Source of the DNA: Methylobacterium sp. GXS13
Lineage (GTDB): Bacteria > Pseudomonadota > Alphaproteobacteria > Rhizobiales > Beijerinckiaceae
Assembly: GCF_001455965.1 (NCBI RefSeq)
Contig: NZ_LKKO01000029.1
Span: 16,237-80,236, forward strand
DNA: 64,000 bases
Reading direction: 5' to 3'
Position 1 is the stretch's first letter; each line of letters opens with the position of its first letter. Positions 1 to 9,374 of this stretch are shown here, in pieces. Position numbers and translations under genes: made by a program. The notes below the pieces were generated by a model, which was given only the letters and a program-made list of their open reading frames with translations, did not search any database and was not told where the DNA came from.

Positions 1-68
1 GGCTCGGCCCGAGCCGCAGGGGGGAGCACAGCGAGCAGCACGGCGAGGATCGGGGTGAGCAGGCGCAT
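1..68 (-). CDS. Partial exported protein, signal peptide only
   Basis: The first codons of a minus-strand gene that runs off the left edge. An ATG at 68 is followed by MRLLTPILAVLLAVLPP and then AARAE, a typical Sec signal peptide: a short basic start, a Leu/Val/Ala-rich core, and a likely signal peptidase I site after ARA. The mature protein is outside the window, so its function cannot be named. Confidence 0.6.
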   Translation of the reverse strand, partial: MRLLTPILAVLLAVLPPAARAE

Positions 69-230
69 GGGCTGGCGGGCTCCGGGGGCGTGCAACGAGG
101 CGCCGACCGCGAGGGGCGGCGGGAAGCGGGATCAGGCTTCCACCCACCGCTCAGCAAGAGTCCGGCCGCTTTGATGCGGGATGGCGGAACCAAGACCGGT
201 TCCCGACCGAACCGAACGCTGGAATATTGA

Positions 231-1130
231 TCATTTCTCCGGCTGCGCGGCGTGCAGGACCGGCAACGCGCGTAACGCGTCGGTGGCGTAATCGAGGAAG
301 GCGTTCACCCGGGCGGACCGGAGCCCCTGGCTCGGGGTGACGATCTGCACCGGCACCGGTGGCGGCTCATGCGAAGCGAGCAGGCGCACGAGACGGCCCG
401 CCGCAATGTCCTCGGCCGCCTGATAGGACAGCACTCGGGCGATGCCACGCCCGGCCCGGGCCGCGATCAGCGCCGCCTCGACCTCGTTGACGATCAGGCG
501 CGGCGCGAGGCGGACGCGGTGCGCGCCGAAGCGCCATTCGCGGACATTGGAGCGGACCATGCCCAGGATGGTGTCGTGGACGCTCAAGTCGGCGGGGGTC
601 CGGGGCGTGCCCCGGGCCGCGAGGTAGACCGGACTCGCCACGAGCACTTGGCGTACCTGTCCGACCCGGCGCGCGACCAAGCGGGATTCCGCGAGGTGCC
701 CGATCCGGACTGCAACGTCGATGCCCTCCTCCACGAGGTCGAGGTTGCGATCGGCAAGCACCAGTTCGACCTGCGCCTCCGCGTAGGCATCAAGAAAGCC
801 CGACACGATCGGCGCGACGTGCTTGCGCCCGAACAGAACCGGGGCCGTGATCCGCACAAGCCCGCGCACCGCATCGCCCGCCGCCCCCGAGACGGTGGCC
901 TCGTAGCCAGCGAGCAGGCCGCGCGCCCGCTCGGCCAGTTCGAGCCCCCCCGGGGTCGGCGCCAGGCGTCGGGTGGTGCGCTCCACCAAGCGGGTGCCGG
1001 CCCGCGCCTCCAGGCTCGCCAGCGCCCGGGTCGCGGCAGCGGCCGAGCGGTGCGACCGGCGCGCAGCCCCGGCCAGGCTGCCGGCGTCGATGATCGCGAC
1101 GAAGAGAGCGAGTTCGTCCAGCCGGTCCAT
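231..1130 (-). CDS. LysR family transcriptional regulator
   Basis: A 299-residue protein of normal LysR length. Residues 1-60 form the winged helix-turn-helix (DELALFVAIIDAGSLAGAAR is the usual LysR start), and the rest is the periplasmic-binding-protein-like effector domain. It is divergent from a glutathione transferase gene that starts 98 bases away, the usual arrangement for a LysR regulator and its target. A TTCAG-N11-CTGAA dyad lies 8 bases upstream of its own start codon. The inferred role is control of the GST/flavoprotein pair, probably in response to an electrophile or redox ligand. The effector is unknown. Confidence 0.9.
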   Translation of the reverse strand: MDRLDELALFVAIIDAGSLAGAARRSHRSAAAATRALASLEARAGTRLVERTTRRLAPTPGGLELAERARGLLAGYEATVSGAAGDAVRGLVRITAPVLFGRKHVAPIVSGFLDAYAEAQVELVLADRNLDLVEEGIDVAVRIGHLAESRLVARRVGQVRQVLVASPVYLAARGTPRTPADLSVHDTILGMVRSNVREWRFGAHRVRLAPRLIVNEVEAALIAARAGRGIARVLSYQAAEDIAAGRLVRLLASHEPPPVPVQIVTPSQGLRSARVNAFLDYATDALRALPVLHAAQPEK

Positions 1131-1137
1131 GGATCAT

Positions 1138-1158
1138 TTCAGTTTATGAAATTCTGAA
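1138..1158. promoter_or_regulatory. LysR-type T-N11-A operator
   Basis: TTCAG, 11 bases, then CTGAA: a perfect 5-bp inverted repeat with the spacing of the LysR T-N11-A box. It lies between the divergent LysR and GST genes. This is the likely autoregulatory and activation site, by pattern only. Confidence 0.5.
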
Positions 1159-1227
1159 TGCCGTGAATTCCGGATTATCCCCGCGCTGTGCAAGAGTCAT
1201 GTTCGGGCCTCGCTGGAGACCCCGACC

Positions 1228-1854
1228 ATGTCCGACCCCGACCTGACCCTCTACGGCCTGCGCCTCTCGGGCCATTCGCACCGCGCGGAACTGTTCCTGT
1301 CGCTGCTGGGGCTGCCCTACCGCTTCGTCGAGGTGGCCAGCACGAAGCAGCGCGCCGCCGCCGACTTCCGGCACCTCAACCCGCTCGGCCAGATCCCGGT
1401 CCTGACCGACGGCACGGCCGTGATCGCCGACAGCAATGCGATCCTCGTCTACCTCGCCGCACGCTACGCATCGAAGAGCGGATGGATGCCGGCCGATCCC
1501 ATCGACGCCGGCGAGGTTCAGCGCTGGCTCTCGATCGCCGCCGGCGAGGTCCGGACCGGGCCGGCCCTCGCCCGGCTGATGGTGGTCTTCGGCGCGCGCG
1601 CCGACCGGGCGACGGTGCACGCGACCGCGGCCCGGATCCTCACCTTTATGGATGAGCATCTGGCCGATCGCCGCTACCTTGCGACCGAGCGGGCGACGCT
1701 GGCCGACATCGCCTGCTACACCTACGTCGCCCACGCCCCCGAGGGCGGCGTCTCGCTCGCCCCCTACCCGGCCGTGCAGGCCTGGATCGCCCGGGTGCAG
1801 GCCCTGCCGGGCTTCATCCCGATGCCAGCCTCCCCCATCCCCGAACAGGCGTGA
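1228..1854 (+). CDS. Glutathione S-transferase family protein
   Basis: A 208-residue cytosolic GST. The N-terminal thioredoxin-like domain (about residues 5-80) begins with LYGLRLSGHSHRAELFL and contains the glutathione-site cis-proline (QIPVL) and the DSNAILVYLA element. The C-terminal all-helical domain follows (about 90-200). The substrate cannot be assigned. A GGAG lies ahead of the ATG. The stop codon overlaps the upstream end of the next reading frame, so the two genes are probably co-transcribed and regulated by the divergent LysR gene. Confidence 0.88.
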   Translation: MSDPDLTLYGLRLSGHSHRAELFLSLLGLPYRFVEVASTKQRAAADFRHLNPLGQIPVLTDGTAVIADSNAILVYLAARYASKSGWMPADPIDAGEVQRWLSIAAGEVRTGPALARLMVVFGARADRATVHATAARILTFMDEHLADRRYLATERATLADIACYTYVAHAPEGGVSLAPYPAVQAWIARVQALPGFIPMPASPIPEQA

Positions 1855-1862
1855 GGTGCGCC

Positions 1863-2786
1863 ATGGCCGATTTCCATGCAGACGAGCTGATCGCGCAGGC
1901 CCATGCCGGCCACGTCCTCGGCGGCACGCCGGCGGTCCGGCCGTTCATGCCGGAGCAGCACCGCCTCTTCTTCGCGAGCCTGCCCTATCTTCTGATCGGG
2001 GCCGCGGACGCGGCCGGCGCGCCGGTCGCGACCCTGCTGACCGGCGCGCCCGGCTTCGTGCAGAGCCCGGACGCGACGCATCTTGCCATCGCCGCGGCCC
2101 TCGACCCCACCGACCCGGCGGTTGGATCCCTCGTGCCGGGCGCCGAGGCCGGGATTCTCGGCATCGACCTGGCGACGCGGCGGCGCAACCGCGCCAACGG
2201 CCGCATCGTGGATGGCGATCGGGATGGCCTGGCCGTGGCGGTCGATCAGAGCTTCGGTAACTGCCCGCAATACATTCAGCGGCGCGCGGTCGAGCCGGTG
2301 CCGCGCCGGCCGGGCTCGACCGAGATCCTGTCGGCCCTGGATACGGAGGCCGAGGCGCTGATCGACGCCGCCGACACGCTGTTCGTCGCCACCCGATCGC
2401 GGGACGGGCTCCGGGAAGGCGGCGCCGACATCTCGCACCGGGGCGGGTGCCCGGGCTTCGTCCGCCGCCGCGGCGACGTGCTGACGGTGCCGGATTTCTC
2501 CGGCAACCGCTACTTCAACACGCTGGGCAATCTGATCGGCGAGCCGCGCGCGGCCGTACTGTTCCTCGATTTCGCCAGCGGCGACCAGCTGGTCCTGCAG
2601 GGCCGCACCGAAATCGACTGGACGGGCGCCGCGGGCCTCCTCGGCGCGCAACGATCCTGGTCCGTTACGATCACGGGCGGTTGGCGGCGCCGGGCGGTTG
2701 TTCCCCTGCGCTGGAGCGATCCCGAGCCCGCGCCGCAACTGGCGCGCACGGGCATCTGGGCCGAGGCTGAGGGGGTCCGATCGTGA
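1863..2786 (+). CDS. Pyridoxamine 5'-phosphate oxidase-family FMN protein
   Basis: A 307-residue protein with a split-barrel flavin-binding fold in its C-terminal half (RGGCPGFVRR, then DFSGNRYFNTLGNL and the GEPRAAVLFLDF strand, the usual PNPOx-like signature) and a second, degenerate barrel in the N-terminal half. Family members are often annotated as flavin-nucleotide-binding or PNPOx-like proteins and sit beside GST genes. The ATG at 1863 is preferred because GAGG lies 6 bases upstream. A GTG at 1851, overlapping the GST stop codon, is an alternative. It is probably an FMN-dependent oxidoreductase; the substrate is unknown. Confidence 0.8.
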   Translation: MADFHADELIAQAHAGHVLGGTPAVRPFMPEQHRLFFASLPYLLIGAADAAGAPVATLLTGAPGFVQSPDATHLAIAAALDPTDPAVGSLVPGAEAGILGIDLATRRRNRANGRIVDGDRDGLAVAVDQSFGNCPQYIQRRAVEPVPRRPGSTEILSALDTEAEALIDAADTLFVATRSRDGLREGGADISHRGGCPGFVRRRGDVLTVPDFSGNRYFNTLGNLIGEPRAAVLFLDFASGDQLVLQGRTEIDWTGAAGLLGAQRSWSVTITGGWRRRAVVPLRWSDPEPAPQLARTGIWAEAEGVRS

Positions 2787-2787
2787 G

Positions 2788-3438
2788 TCAGGACGCGCCG
2801 CCTGCCGCAGCCTCGTGCTCCCGGGCGAGACGTGCCTCTGCGGCGGCCACGGTCTGGAAGGCCGGCCGGGCACGAACGCGCTCGACATAGGCCGACAGGA
2901 CCGGGTCGGGCGCACCCAGGCCGAAGCCCATCGTCCAGCCGAGCGCGCTGCCCCACAGGATGTCCGCGGCGCTGAAACGGTCGCCGAGCAGGTACGGCCC
3001 CGGACTCAGCGCCTCGGTGATGCGCGCGATCACGCTGTCGTAGTCGGCATAGGCCGACATGGCCCGCGGCCCGGGCTCGCGCTTGAGATGGCGGTCGATC
3101 ACCGCAGGCTCGAAGCAGGAGCCGTAGAACACCATCCAGCGCAGATACGTCCCCCGGGCGGGGTCGGTGAGGGCGGGCGCGAGGCCGGCCTCCGGGAACA
3201 GGTCGGCGAGATACAGGTAGACCGCCGCCTGCTCGGTGACGAGCGCCTCGCCATGGCGGATCGCCGGCACCTTCGCCATCGGGTTGATCGCGCGATAAGC
3301 GTCTCCGAGATGCTCGCCGGCCCGCATGTTGAGCACGTGCAGGCGATGCGGGGCGCCGAGTTCCTCCAGGAGCACGCGTACGCCCGACGACCGGGTATTC
3401 GGCGCATGGTAGAACGCGATCTCCGGCGTATTCGTCAT
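2788..3438 (-). CDS. Glutathione S-transferase family protein
   Basis: A 216-residue GST, convergent with the flavoprotein gene and one base from its stop codon. The N-terminal domain shows FYHAPNTRSSGVRVLLEELG and the KVPAI cis-proline motif, then VTEQAAVYLYLADLFP. The C-terminal helical domain contains YLRWMVFYGSCFEP. The ATG at 3438 is chosen because GAAGG precedes it at good spacing and the GST fold begins immediately after. The protein is unlike the GST at 1228 and is probably an independent paralogue. The substrate is unknown. Confidence 0.86.
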   Translation of the reverse strand: MTNTPEIAFYHAPNTRSSGVRVLLEELGAPHRLHVLNMRAGEHLGDAYRAINPMAKVPAIRHGEALVTEQAAVYLYLADLFPEAGLAPALTDPARGTYLRWMVFYGSCFEPAVIDRHLKREPGPRAMSAYADYDSVIARITEALSPGPYLLGDRFSAADILWGSALGWTMGFGLGAPDPVLSAYVERVRARPAFQTVAAAEARLAREHEAAAGGAS

Positions 3439-3678
3439 GCCGCACCTTCTCAAATGATGTGATTTGCGCGGCTTACGCTTCGTCCGACCGGGGAACCGGG
3501 TCAATCGGGCCGCGCACCCCGCCGGCCGAATAGGTCCCGCCTGTTCCAACCGTCGCCGTTCTGTACGCGTCGCTCTCTTCCGCAGGGACCGGAATCGCGG
3601 CAGGGACGTTGGGCGATTGTGCGTTGCCGCGCGTTGGGGTGCCTACCGGCTCAGCGCGACCCGGGGATTCGAGTTCTG

Positions 3679-4059
3679 ATGGCGAAGATACTGTTGGTCG
3701 AGGACCATGAAGAGATCTGGGACTTCCTGTCCCGACGCCTCAAGCGCCGCGGCTACGAGGTGATTTTGGCGCATGACGGCGAGGCCGGCGTTCAGCAGGC
3801 CCGCTCGGGCCAGCCCGACGTGATCCTGCTCGACATGAACCTGCCGGTGCTGGACGGCTGGTCCGCCGCGCGCGCGCTGAAATCCGGGTCCGACACGCGG
3901 GCGATCCCGATCATCGCGCTCACCGCCCATGCCATGTCCGGCGACCGGGACAAGGCGATCCAGGCGGGCTGCGACGACTACCATCCCAAGCCGGTCGATT
4001 TCTCCAAGCTGCTCAGCCAGATCAGCGCCGCCCTGGGCGAGACCGCGCAAGCGGGCTGA
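3679..4059 (+). CDS. CheY-like single-domain response regulator
   Basis: A 126-residue receiver domain with no output domain. The acidic pocket is EDH near residue 9, the phospho-acceptor is Asp52 (VILLDMNLP), the switch Thr is in ALTAHA, and the conserved Lys is in HPKPVD. It resembles the DivK-type stand-alone regulators common in alphaproteobacteria, though no partner kinase is adjacent. The ATG at 3679 gives the receiver its exact usual start. A permease gene follows 89 bases later, after a strong hairpin. Confidence 0.88.
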   Translation: MAKILLVEDHEEIWDFLSRRLKRRGYEVILAHDGEAGVQQARSGQPDVILLDMNLPVLDGWSAARALKSGSDTRAIPIIALTAHAMSGDRDKAIQAGCDDYHPKPVDFSKLLSQISAALGETAQAG

Positions 4060-4087
4060 CGCCGGCCGACACGGCAGGCTTCCCGAA

Positions 4088-4109
4088 CCGCACCGCCGTC
4101 GCGGTGCGG
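4088..4109. other. Intergenic hairpin after the CheY-like gene
   Basis: An 8-bp perfect stem (CCGCACCG/CGGTGCGG) with a 6-base loop, between the receiver gene and the permease gene. No T-run follows, so it could be an mRNA 3' stabiliser or a weak terminator. Confidence 0.35.
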
Positions 4110-4148
4110 CAGCGTCCCCCGAGTTCGACACGTTAGTGGAGCGTACCC

Positions 4149-6125
4149 GTGAGCGAGGATCCCGTCACCGCCCAGCGCCTCAAGCAGGGCCTGCCGGTCA
4201 TCGTCGCGCTGGCCTCCACCCTCCTCGTCGTGTCGATCATGGCGGCGCTGTATCTCGGGCGCGAGATCCTGGTGCCGGTCACGCTGGCGATCCTCCTGAG
4301 CTTCGTCCTGGTGCCGGCGGTCCGGATCCTGCGTCGGGTCCGCGTGCCGCGGGCGGCGGCGGTCCTCCTGGTGGTGGTGATCGTCTTCGGCGGCCTGTTT
4401 GGGATCGGCAGCCTGATCGCCAGCGAGGCGTCGCAGCTCGCCGCCGACCTGCCGCGCTACACCCAGGTGATGAGCACCAAGATCAAGGACCTGCGCGGCG
4501 CCACCGCCGGGACCGGGACCCTGTCCCGGATGGTCGACATGGTCCAGGATCTCAGCGCCACGCTGCAGCCGCCCGCCGCCATCGAGGTCAAGGGCCAGCC
4601 GGGAACCCGCACGCATCCGCTCACGGTGGAGATCAGCCCCGCCCGGGCGAGCGTCGTCGAGACGTTCCAGACCTTCGCGGGTCCGATCCTGCACCCGCTG
4701 GCCACCACCGGCCTGATCCTGATCTTCACGATCTTCATCCTGCTCCAGCGTGAGGACCTGCGGAACCGGGCGATCCGGCTGGCGGGCGGATCCGGGGATC
4801 TGCGCCGGGTCACGGCGGCGATCGACGACGCCACCAGCCGGCTCAGCCGGTTCTTCCTGGCTCAGCTCGCCCTCAACATCGCCTTCGGGGTGGTGATCGG
4901 CGTGGGCCTATGGCTCATCGGCGTTCCGAGCCCGACGCTGTTCGGCGTGCTCGCGGCGATCCTGCGCTTCGTCCCCTATATCGGCGCCGCGATCAGCGCG
5001 CTCCTGCCGCTGATCCTCGCCGCCGCGGTCGATCCCGGCTGGACCATGGTGATCGCGACCGCAGCCTTGTTCCTGGTGGTGGAGCCGATCTGCGGCCACG
5101 TGATCGAGCCGCTGCTCTACGGGCACTCCACGGGCCTGTCGCCGATCGCCGTGATCCTGGCGGCCACGATCTGGACCTTCCTGTGGGGGCCGATCGGCTT
5201 GGTGCTCGCCACGCCGCTCACCGTCTGCCTGGTCGTGCTCGGCCGGCACGTGGAGCGGCTCTGGTATCTCGACGTGCTGCTCGGCGACCGTCCGGCCCTG
5301 GCGCCGCCGGAGATCTTCTACCAGCGCATGCTGGCGGGCGACCCGGCCGAGGCGATCGACCAGGGCTGGCAGTTCCTCAAGGAGCGGGCGCTCGTCACCT
5401 ATTACGACGAGGTCGCCCTCGCAGGCCTGCTGCTCGCGCAGGAGGATCTCTCGCGCGGTACCCTGGACCGCGCCCGCCAGGACGAGGTCGGCGCCGCGAT
5501 CCGCACCGTGGTGGCGCGGCTCGGGACCGCTCCGGTGGCCCGGCGGACCTGGCGGGGATCGACGCGCTCCTCCCCGGATACCGAGACCGCGGCGGCGCTC
5601 GCGGCCGTGGGGCCGGACCGGCAGGTCGCCGGCATCGTGCTGGCCCGCGAGGAACTCGCCCCGGCCTGGCGGAGCGAGACGCCGGTGCTGTGCGTGTCGA
5701 GCCGCGGCCCGTTCGACGAGGCGGCGACCCTGATGCTGAGCCAGATCCTGGCCCGGCACGGGCTCGCCTCGCAGACCCTGTCGATGGCCGCGATCCGGGC
5801 CGGCGAGCGGCCCGAGAACCCGGAGGGCCTCGCGCTGATCTGCTTCTCCTACCTCGAGCCGGTCAGCCTGTCGCAGATCCGCTTCACCGTGCGGCAGGCC
5901 CGCGCCGCGGTGCCGGGCGTGCGCATCCTGGTCGGCTTCTGGCGCGAGCGCGACCCGGCGACCCTGGACCGCCTGCGCCGGGCGACCTCGGCGGATTTCC
6001 TGGTCACGTCGCTGAACGAGGCGCTCTCGGCAGTGCTCACCGCCTGCCGTAACCCGGCGCCGCCGCGGGTCGCTCCGGCGCCCATGAAGGCCCTGCCCAA
6101 TGAGGCCCGGACGGCGGCGGCATAG
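4149..6125 (+). CDS. AI-2E/PerM-family permease with C-terminal soluble domain
   Basis: A 658-residue protein starting at GTG. Residues 15 to about 375 carry the multi-helix AI-2E transporter fold, with hydrophobic stretches near residues 15-75 and 180-360 and the family motifs PSPTLFGVLAAILRFVPYIG and HVIEPLLYG. Members transport or gate small molecules, but the substrate is seldom known. The last 280 residues are unusual for the family. About residues 515-640 alternate beta strands and helices (PVLCVSSRGPFDEAATLML, then GLALICFSYLEP and VRILVGFW), like a Rossmann or cobalamin-binding-domain fold, but there is no DxHxxG cobalamin motif. The role of this tail is unknown. Confidence 0.85.
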   Translation: MSEDPVTAQRLKQGLPVIVALASTLLVVSIMAALYLGREILVPVTLAILLSFVLVPAVRILRRVRVPRAAAVLLVVVIVFGGLFGIGSLIASEASQLAADLPRYTQVMSTKIKDLRGATAGTGTLSRMVDMVQDLSATLQPPAAIEVKGQPGTRTHPLTVEISPARASVVETFQTFAGPILHPLATTGLILIFTIFILLQREDLRNRAIRLAGGSGDLRRVTAAIDDATSRLSRFFLAQLALNIAFGVVIGVGLWLIGVPSPTLFGVLAAILRFVPYIGAAISALLPLILAAAVDPGWTMVIATAALFLVVEPICGHVIEPLLYGHSTGLSPIAVILAATIWTFLWGPIGLVLATPLTVCLVVLGRHVERLWYLDVLLGDRPALAPPEIFYQRMLAGDPAEAIDQGWQFLKERALVTYYDEVALAGLLLAQEDLSRGTLDRARQDEVGAAIRTVVARLGTAPVARRTWRGSTRSSPDTETAAALAAVGPDRQVAGIVLAREELAPAWRSETPVLCVSSRGPFDEAATLMLSQILARHGLASQTLSMAAIRAGERPENPEGLALICFSYLEPVSLSQIRFTVRQARAAVPGVRILVGFWRERDPATLDRLRRATSADFLVTSLNEALSAVLTACRNPAPPRVAPAPMKALPNEARTAAA

Positions 6126-6267
6126 CAGGCCACCCTCACGGGGCGCGCGCCGAGCGCGACCTTGGTGCCATCGACAACCGCGATCGCCCCCCTAATGTCG
6201 CAACGGGATACCGGTCTCGGGCCGGTCCCCGCTCCATTCAAGACCGAAAGCATCAAGACCGCGCGGC

Positions 6268-7884
6268 ATGTCCGACTCTCCCGAAAAACCCCCCATCGGA
6301 CCGGCCGCCGTGGTCAGGGACGGCGCGGCCAGTGATGTCGCCGACCGCAAGAGCGACATCTTCTTTGCCGCGGTGGAAACCACCCGGATGCCGATGATCG
6401 TCACCGATCCGCGCCAGCCGGATAACCCGATCATCTTCGCAAACCGCGCCTTCTTGGCGATGACCGGCTATACGCCGGAGGAACTCGTGGGGCGCAATTG
6501 CCGGTTCCTGCAGGGCCCGGAGACCGATCGCGAGACCGTCGATCAGGTCCGCTCGGCGATCGCGGACCGGCGCGAATTCGCCACCGAGATCCTGAACTAT
6601 CGCAAGAACGGGTCGACCTTCTGGAACGCCTTGTTCGTTTCGCCGGTGTACAATGCGGCGGGCGAACTGGTGTATTTCTTCGGCTCGCAGCTCGACGTCT
6701 CGCGCCGCCGCGACGTCGAGGAGGCCCTGGGCCAGGCGCAGAAGATGGAAGCGCTCGGCCAGCTCACCGGCGGCATCGCGCACGACTTCAACAACCGGCT
6801 GCAGGTGATCGTCGGCTACGTCGACATCCTGGCCTCCGGACTGGAGAAGCCGGATGCCGACCGCGCCCGGCTCGGACGTGCCACCGACAATATCCGGCAG
6901 GCGGCCGAGCGTGCGACGACGCTGACGCAGCAGCTCCTGGCCTTTGCCCGCAAGCAGCGGCTCGACGGGCGCGCCGTCAACCTCAACACGCTGATCGAGG
7001 GGATGCGCGAGATGGTCGCCCGCTCGGTGGGCGAGGTGGTGACGATCGAGCTGGATCTCGCCCGGGACCTCTGGAACTGCCGGGTCGATCCGACCCAGGC
7101 CGAGGTCGCGATCCTCAATGTGCTGATCAACGCCCGCGACGCGATGCCGGAGGGCGGCACCGTGCGGATCACCACCGAGAACACCGAGATCGTCTCGGGC
7201 GGCGAGATCGGCCCGCTCCGCCCCGGCCGCTACGTCAGCATCGCCATCCGGGATACCGGCACCGGCATCCCGCCCGCGGTGCTCGCCCGGGTGATGGACC
7301 CGTTCTTCACCACCAAGGAAGAGGGCAAGGGCACCGGGCTCGGCCTGTCGATGGTCTACGGCTTCGCCAAGCAGTCGGGCGGCGCCGCCCAGATTGAATC
7401 GGCGGTCGGCGCCGGCACGACGGTGCGCCTGTCCTTCCCGGCCACCGATAGCGACGCGCACGCCCCATCCAAGGTCTCGCACCGGGCGGTGGACCGGCGA
7501 GGCACCGAGACCATCCTGATCGTCGACGACCGCGAGGACGTGGCCGAGCTCGCCCGCACCATCCTGCGGGATTTCGGCTACACGACGCTGATGGCCGGCA
7601 ATGCCCGCGAGGCCCTGGAGATCCTCGATTCCAGCGAGCGCATCGACCTGCTGTTCACCGATCTGATCATGCCGGGGGGCATGAACGGCGTGTTGCTCGC
7701 CCGGGAGGCGCGCCGCCGCCAGCCCAAGCTCAAGGTCCTGCTCGCCACGGGCTACGCGGAGGCGAGCCTGGAGCGAACCGATATCGGCGGTTCGGAGTTT
7801 GACCTGCTCAACAAGCCTTACCGGCGCACGGAGCTGGTCCGCCGCGTGCGGGCGATCCTCGACGGGCCGACCGGCGTAGGCTGA
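6268..7884 (+). CDS. LOV-domain blue-light hybrid histidine kinase
   Basis: A 538-residue cytosolic sensor. A LOV-type PAS domain (about residues 35-145) carries the photoactive-cysteine motif GRNCRFLQG, with Cys78, plus the FMN-contacting Asn/Gln residues of the [11 protein letters not shown] and FFGSQLD strands. A HisKA helix with phospho-acceptor His172 (GGIAHDFNN) follows, then an HATPase domain (N box [10 protein letters not shown] boxes DTGTG and [10 protein letters not shown]), and a C-terminal receiver domain with Asp465 ([11 protein letters not shown]). Blue light should form a flavin-Cys adduct that changes kinase activity. The architecture is that of known bacterial LOV kinases; the output pathway is not visible here. 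Confidence 0.93.
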   Translation: MSDSPEKPPIGPAAVVRDGAASDVADRKSDIFFAAVETTRMPMIVTDPRQPDNPIIFANRAFLAMTGYTPEELVGRNCRFLQGPETDRETVDQVRSAIADRREFATEILNYRKNGSTFWNALFVSPVYNAAGELVYFFGSQLDVSRRRDVEEALGQAQKMEALGQLTGGIAHDFNNRLQVIVGYVDILASGLEKPDADRARLGRATDNIRQAAERATTLTQQLLAFARKQRLDGRAVNLNTLIEGMREMVARSVGEVVTIELDLARDLWNCRVDPTQAEVAILNVLINARDAMPEGGTVRITTENTEIVSGGEIGPLRPGRYVSIAIRDTGTGIPPAVLARVMDPFFTTKEEGKGTGLGLSMVYGFAKQSGGAAQIESAVGAGTTVRLSFPATDSDAHAPSKVSHRAVDRRGTETILIVDDREDVAELARTILRDFGYTTLMAGNAREALEILDSSERIDLLFTDLIMPGGMNGVLLAREARRRQPKLKVLLATGYAEASLERTDIGGSEFDLLNKPYRRTELVRRVRAILDGPTGVG

Positions 7885-7901
7885 GCGTGAGGAACGGCGC
7901 C

Positions 7902-8201
7902 ATGGCGCAGGGCGACAAGGCGAAATACACCGACAAGCAGAAACGCAAGGCCGAGCACATCGCCGAGTCCTACGAGGCGCGCGGGGTGCCGGAGCAGGAG
8001 GCCGAGGCGCGGGCCTGGGCCACAGTCAACAAGGATGACGGCGGCGGCAAGAAGCCGGGCGGCTCCGGCCGCGGCAAGGCCACCGGCCATCCGGCGGCCC
8101 ACAAGGGCGGCGAGGCTTCTGCGAGCCGGACGCCGGAACAGCGCTCGGCCTCGGCCAAGAAGGCTGCGGCGACGCGCAAGGCGAATGCCGCAAGCGCGTG
8201 A
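7902..8201 (+). CDS. Small basic, low-complexity protein
   Basis: A 99-residue protein just downstream of the LOV kinase. The N-terminal 45 residues (KYTDKQKRKAEHIAESYEAR) form a charged helix resembling small proteins often annotated as plasmid-stabilisation-like in Rhizobiales. The C-terminal half is rich in Lys, Ala and Gly, like histone-H1-type tails. DNA binding is plausible from composition only. The ATG at 7902 is preferred over an upstream GTG because GAGGA lies before it. Confidence 0.65.
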   Translation: MAQGDKAKYTDKQKRKAEHIAESYEARGVPEQEAEARAWATVNKDDGGGKKPGGSGRGKATGHPAAHKGGEASASRTPEQRSASAKKAAATRKANAASA

Positions 8202-8334
8202 TCGGACAACGTGGGATCGGACTGGCCCCAGTCATTCTTACTTCTGGAAGTGGGGTGGAAAGCAGTCCTTGCGGCGCTTCGACCACTGATCGTCCAGGCG
8301 AAACGCTTTTTCTCGCGCGCGAAGGAACTGGGCC

Positions 8335-9300
8335 ATGCCGACACAGACCGCTCTCGCCGCCGCCGCGCTGGCACTTGCACACGGTTCGCCGCAGCCGCTT
8401 CCCTCCGTCTCGGCCACGACGAGCTACCACAGGGCCGAAATCAACGGCGTGGGTGTCTTCTATCGCGAGGCTGGCCCGCGTGACGCACCCACGATCCTCC
8501 TGCTGCATGGCTATCCATCGTCGTCGCGGCAGTGGGACCCGCTACTGCCGCTGCTCGCCGACCGCTACCACCTGATCGCGCCAGACTATCCCGGCTTCGG
8601 CCACAGCGATGCGCCATCGCCCGAACAGTACTCTTATACCTTCGACAACATTGCCGCGACGATCGAGGGCTTGATCGCGCATCTTGGCATCGAACGATAC
8701 ACGCTCTTCATGCAGGATTACGGCGGCCCGGTCGGGTTCCGCATCGCTCTCGCCCACCCCGAACGGGTGCGTGCGTTGATCGTCCAGAACGCCAACGCCT
8801 ACGCGGAGGGGCTCGGGCCGAAGTGGCAGGGCATCGCCAAGTTCTGGGCCGACCCCGCAACTCACCCTGAGCAGGTCGACGCCTTCACATCCCTTGAAGG
8901 AGCCAAGCAGCGCCATCTCGGCACCAGCCCGAACCCCGAACGGTACAACCCGGACACCTGGGCGGACGAGTATGCCATCCTGTCCCGGCCGGGTGAGCGG
9001 GTCATCCAGGCTGCCCTTCTCTACGACTACCGCACGAACGTGGCGTCTTACCCGGTCTGGCAGGCATGGATGCGTGGTCATCCGTTGCCGACCCTTGTGC
9101 TGTGGGGCCGCTACGACCCGTCCTTCCTCGTGCCCGGGGCGGAAGCCTATCGACGCGACATGCAGACGGCGGAGTTACATATCCTGGACGCCGGACACTT
9201 CGCGCTGGACGAGGCGACGGATGAGGTCGCGCGGCTAACGCGCGACTTTCTTGCTCGGCATATCGAGACTGAGAAAGCTCCCGCGTCCGCGCCTCAATAG
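8335..9300 (+). CDS. Alpha/beta hydrolase with Asp nucleophile
   Basis: A 321-residue alpha/beta hydrolase. The oxyanion motif is HGYP (residues 59-62), the nucleophile elbow is MQDYGGP with Asp128 instead of Ser, the acid is probably Asp261 (WGRYDPSF), and the base is His288 (DAGHFAL). An Asp nucleophile is typical of haloalkane dehalogenases and epoxide hydrolases. The Trp that usually follows Asp in dehalogenases is Tyr here, so dehalogenation is not assured. The first 25 residues could be a weak signal peptide. GAAGGA precedes the ATG. Third positions are less GC-biased than in neighbouring genes, which hints at more recent arrival. Confidence 0.82.
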   Translation: MPTQTALAAAALALAHGSPQPLPSVSATTSYHRAEINGVGVFYREAGPRDAPTILLLHGYPSSSRQWDPLLPLLADRYHLIAPDYPGFGHSDAPSPEQYSYTFDNIAATIEGLIAHLGIERYTLFMQDYGGPVGFRIALAHPERVRALIVQNANAYAEGLGPKWQGIAKFWADPATHPEQVDAFTSLEGAKQRHLGTSPNPERYNPDTWADEYAILSRPGERVIQAALLYDYRTNVASYPVWQAWMRGHPLPTLVLWGRYDPSFLVPGAEAYRRDMQTAELHILDAGHFALDEATDEVARLTRDFLARHIETEKAPASAPQ

Positions 9301-9374
9301 AATATAGAGCGCCCGATCGAACATCAGAGACGGTTCAATAACTGACTCCATCATCCGCCCCATCCCCCCGCACC

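Noticed and set aside
8335..9300. Haloalkane dehalogenase
   Set aside because: The Asp nucleophile fits, but the halide-binding Trp after the nucleophile is absent, so only the broader hydrolase class is supported.
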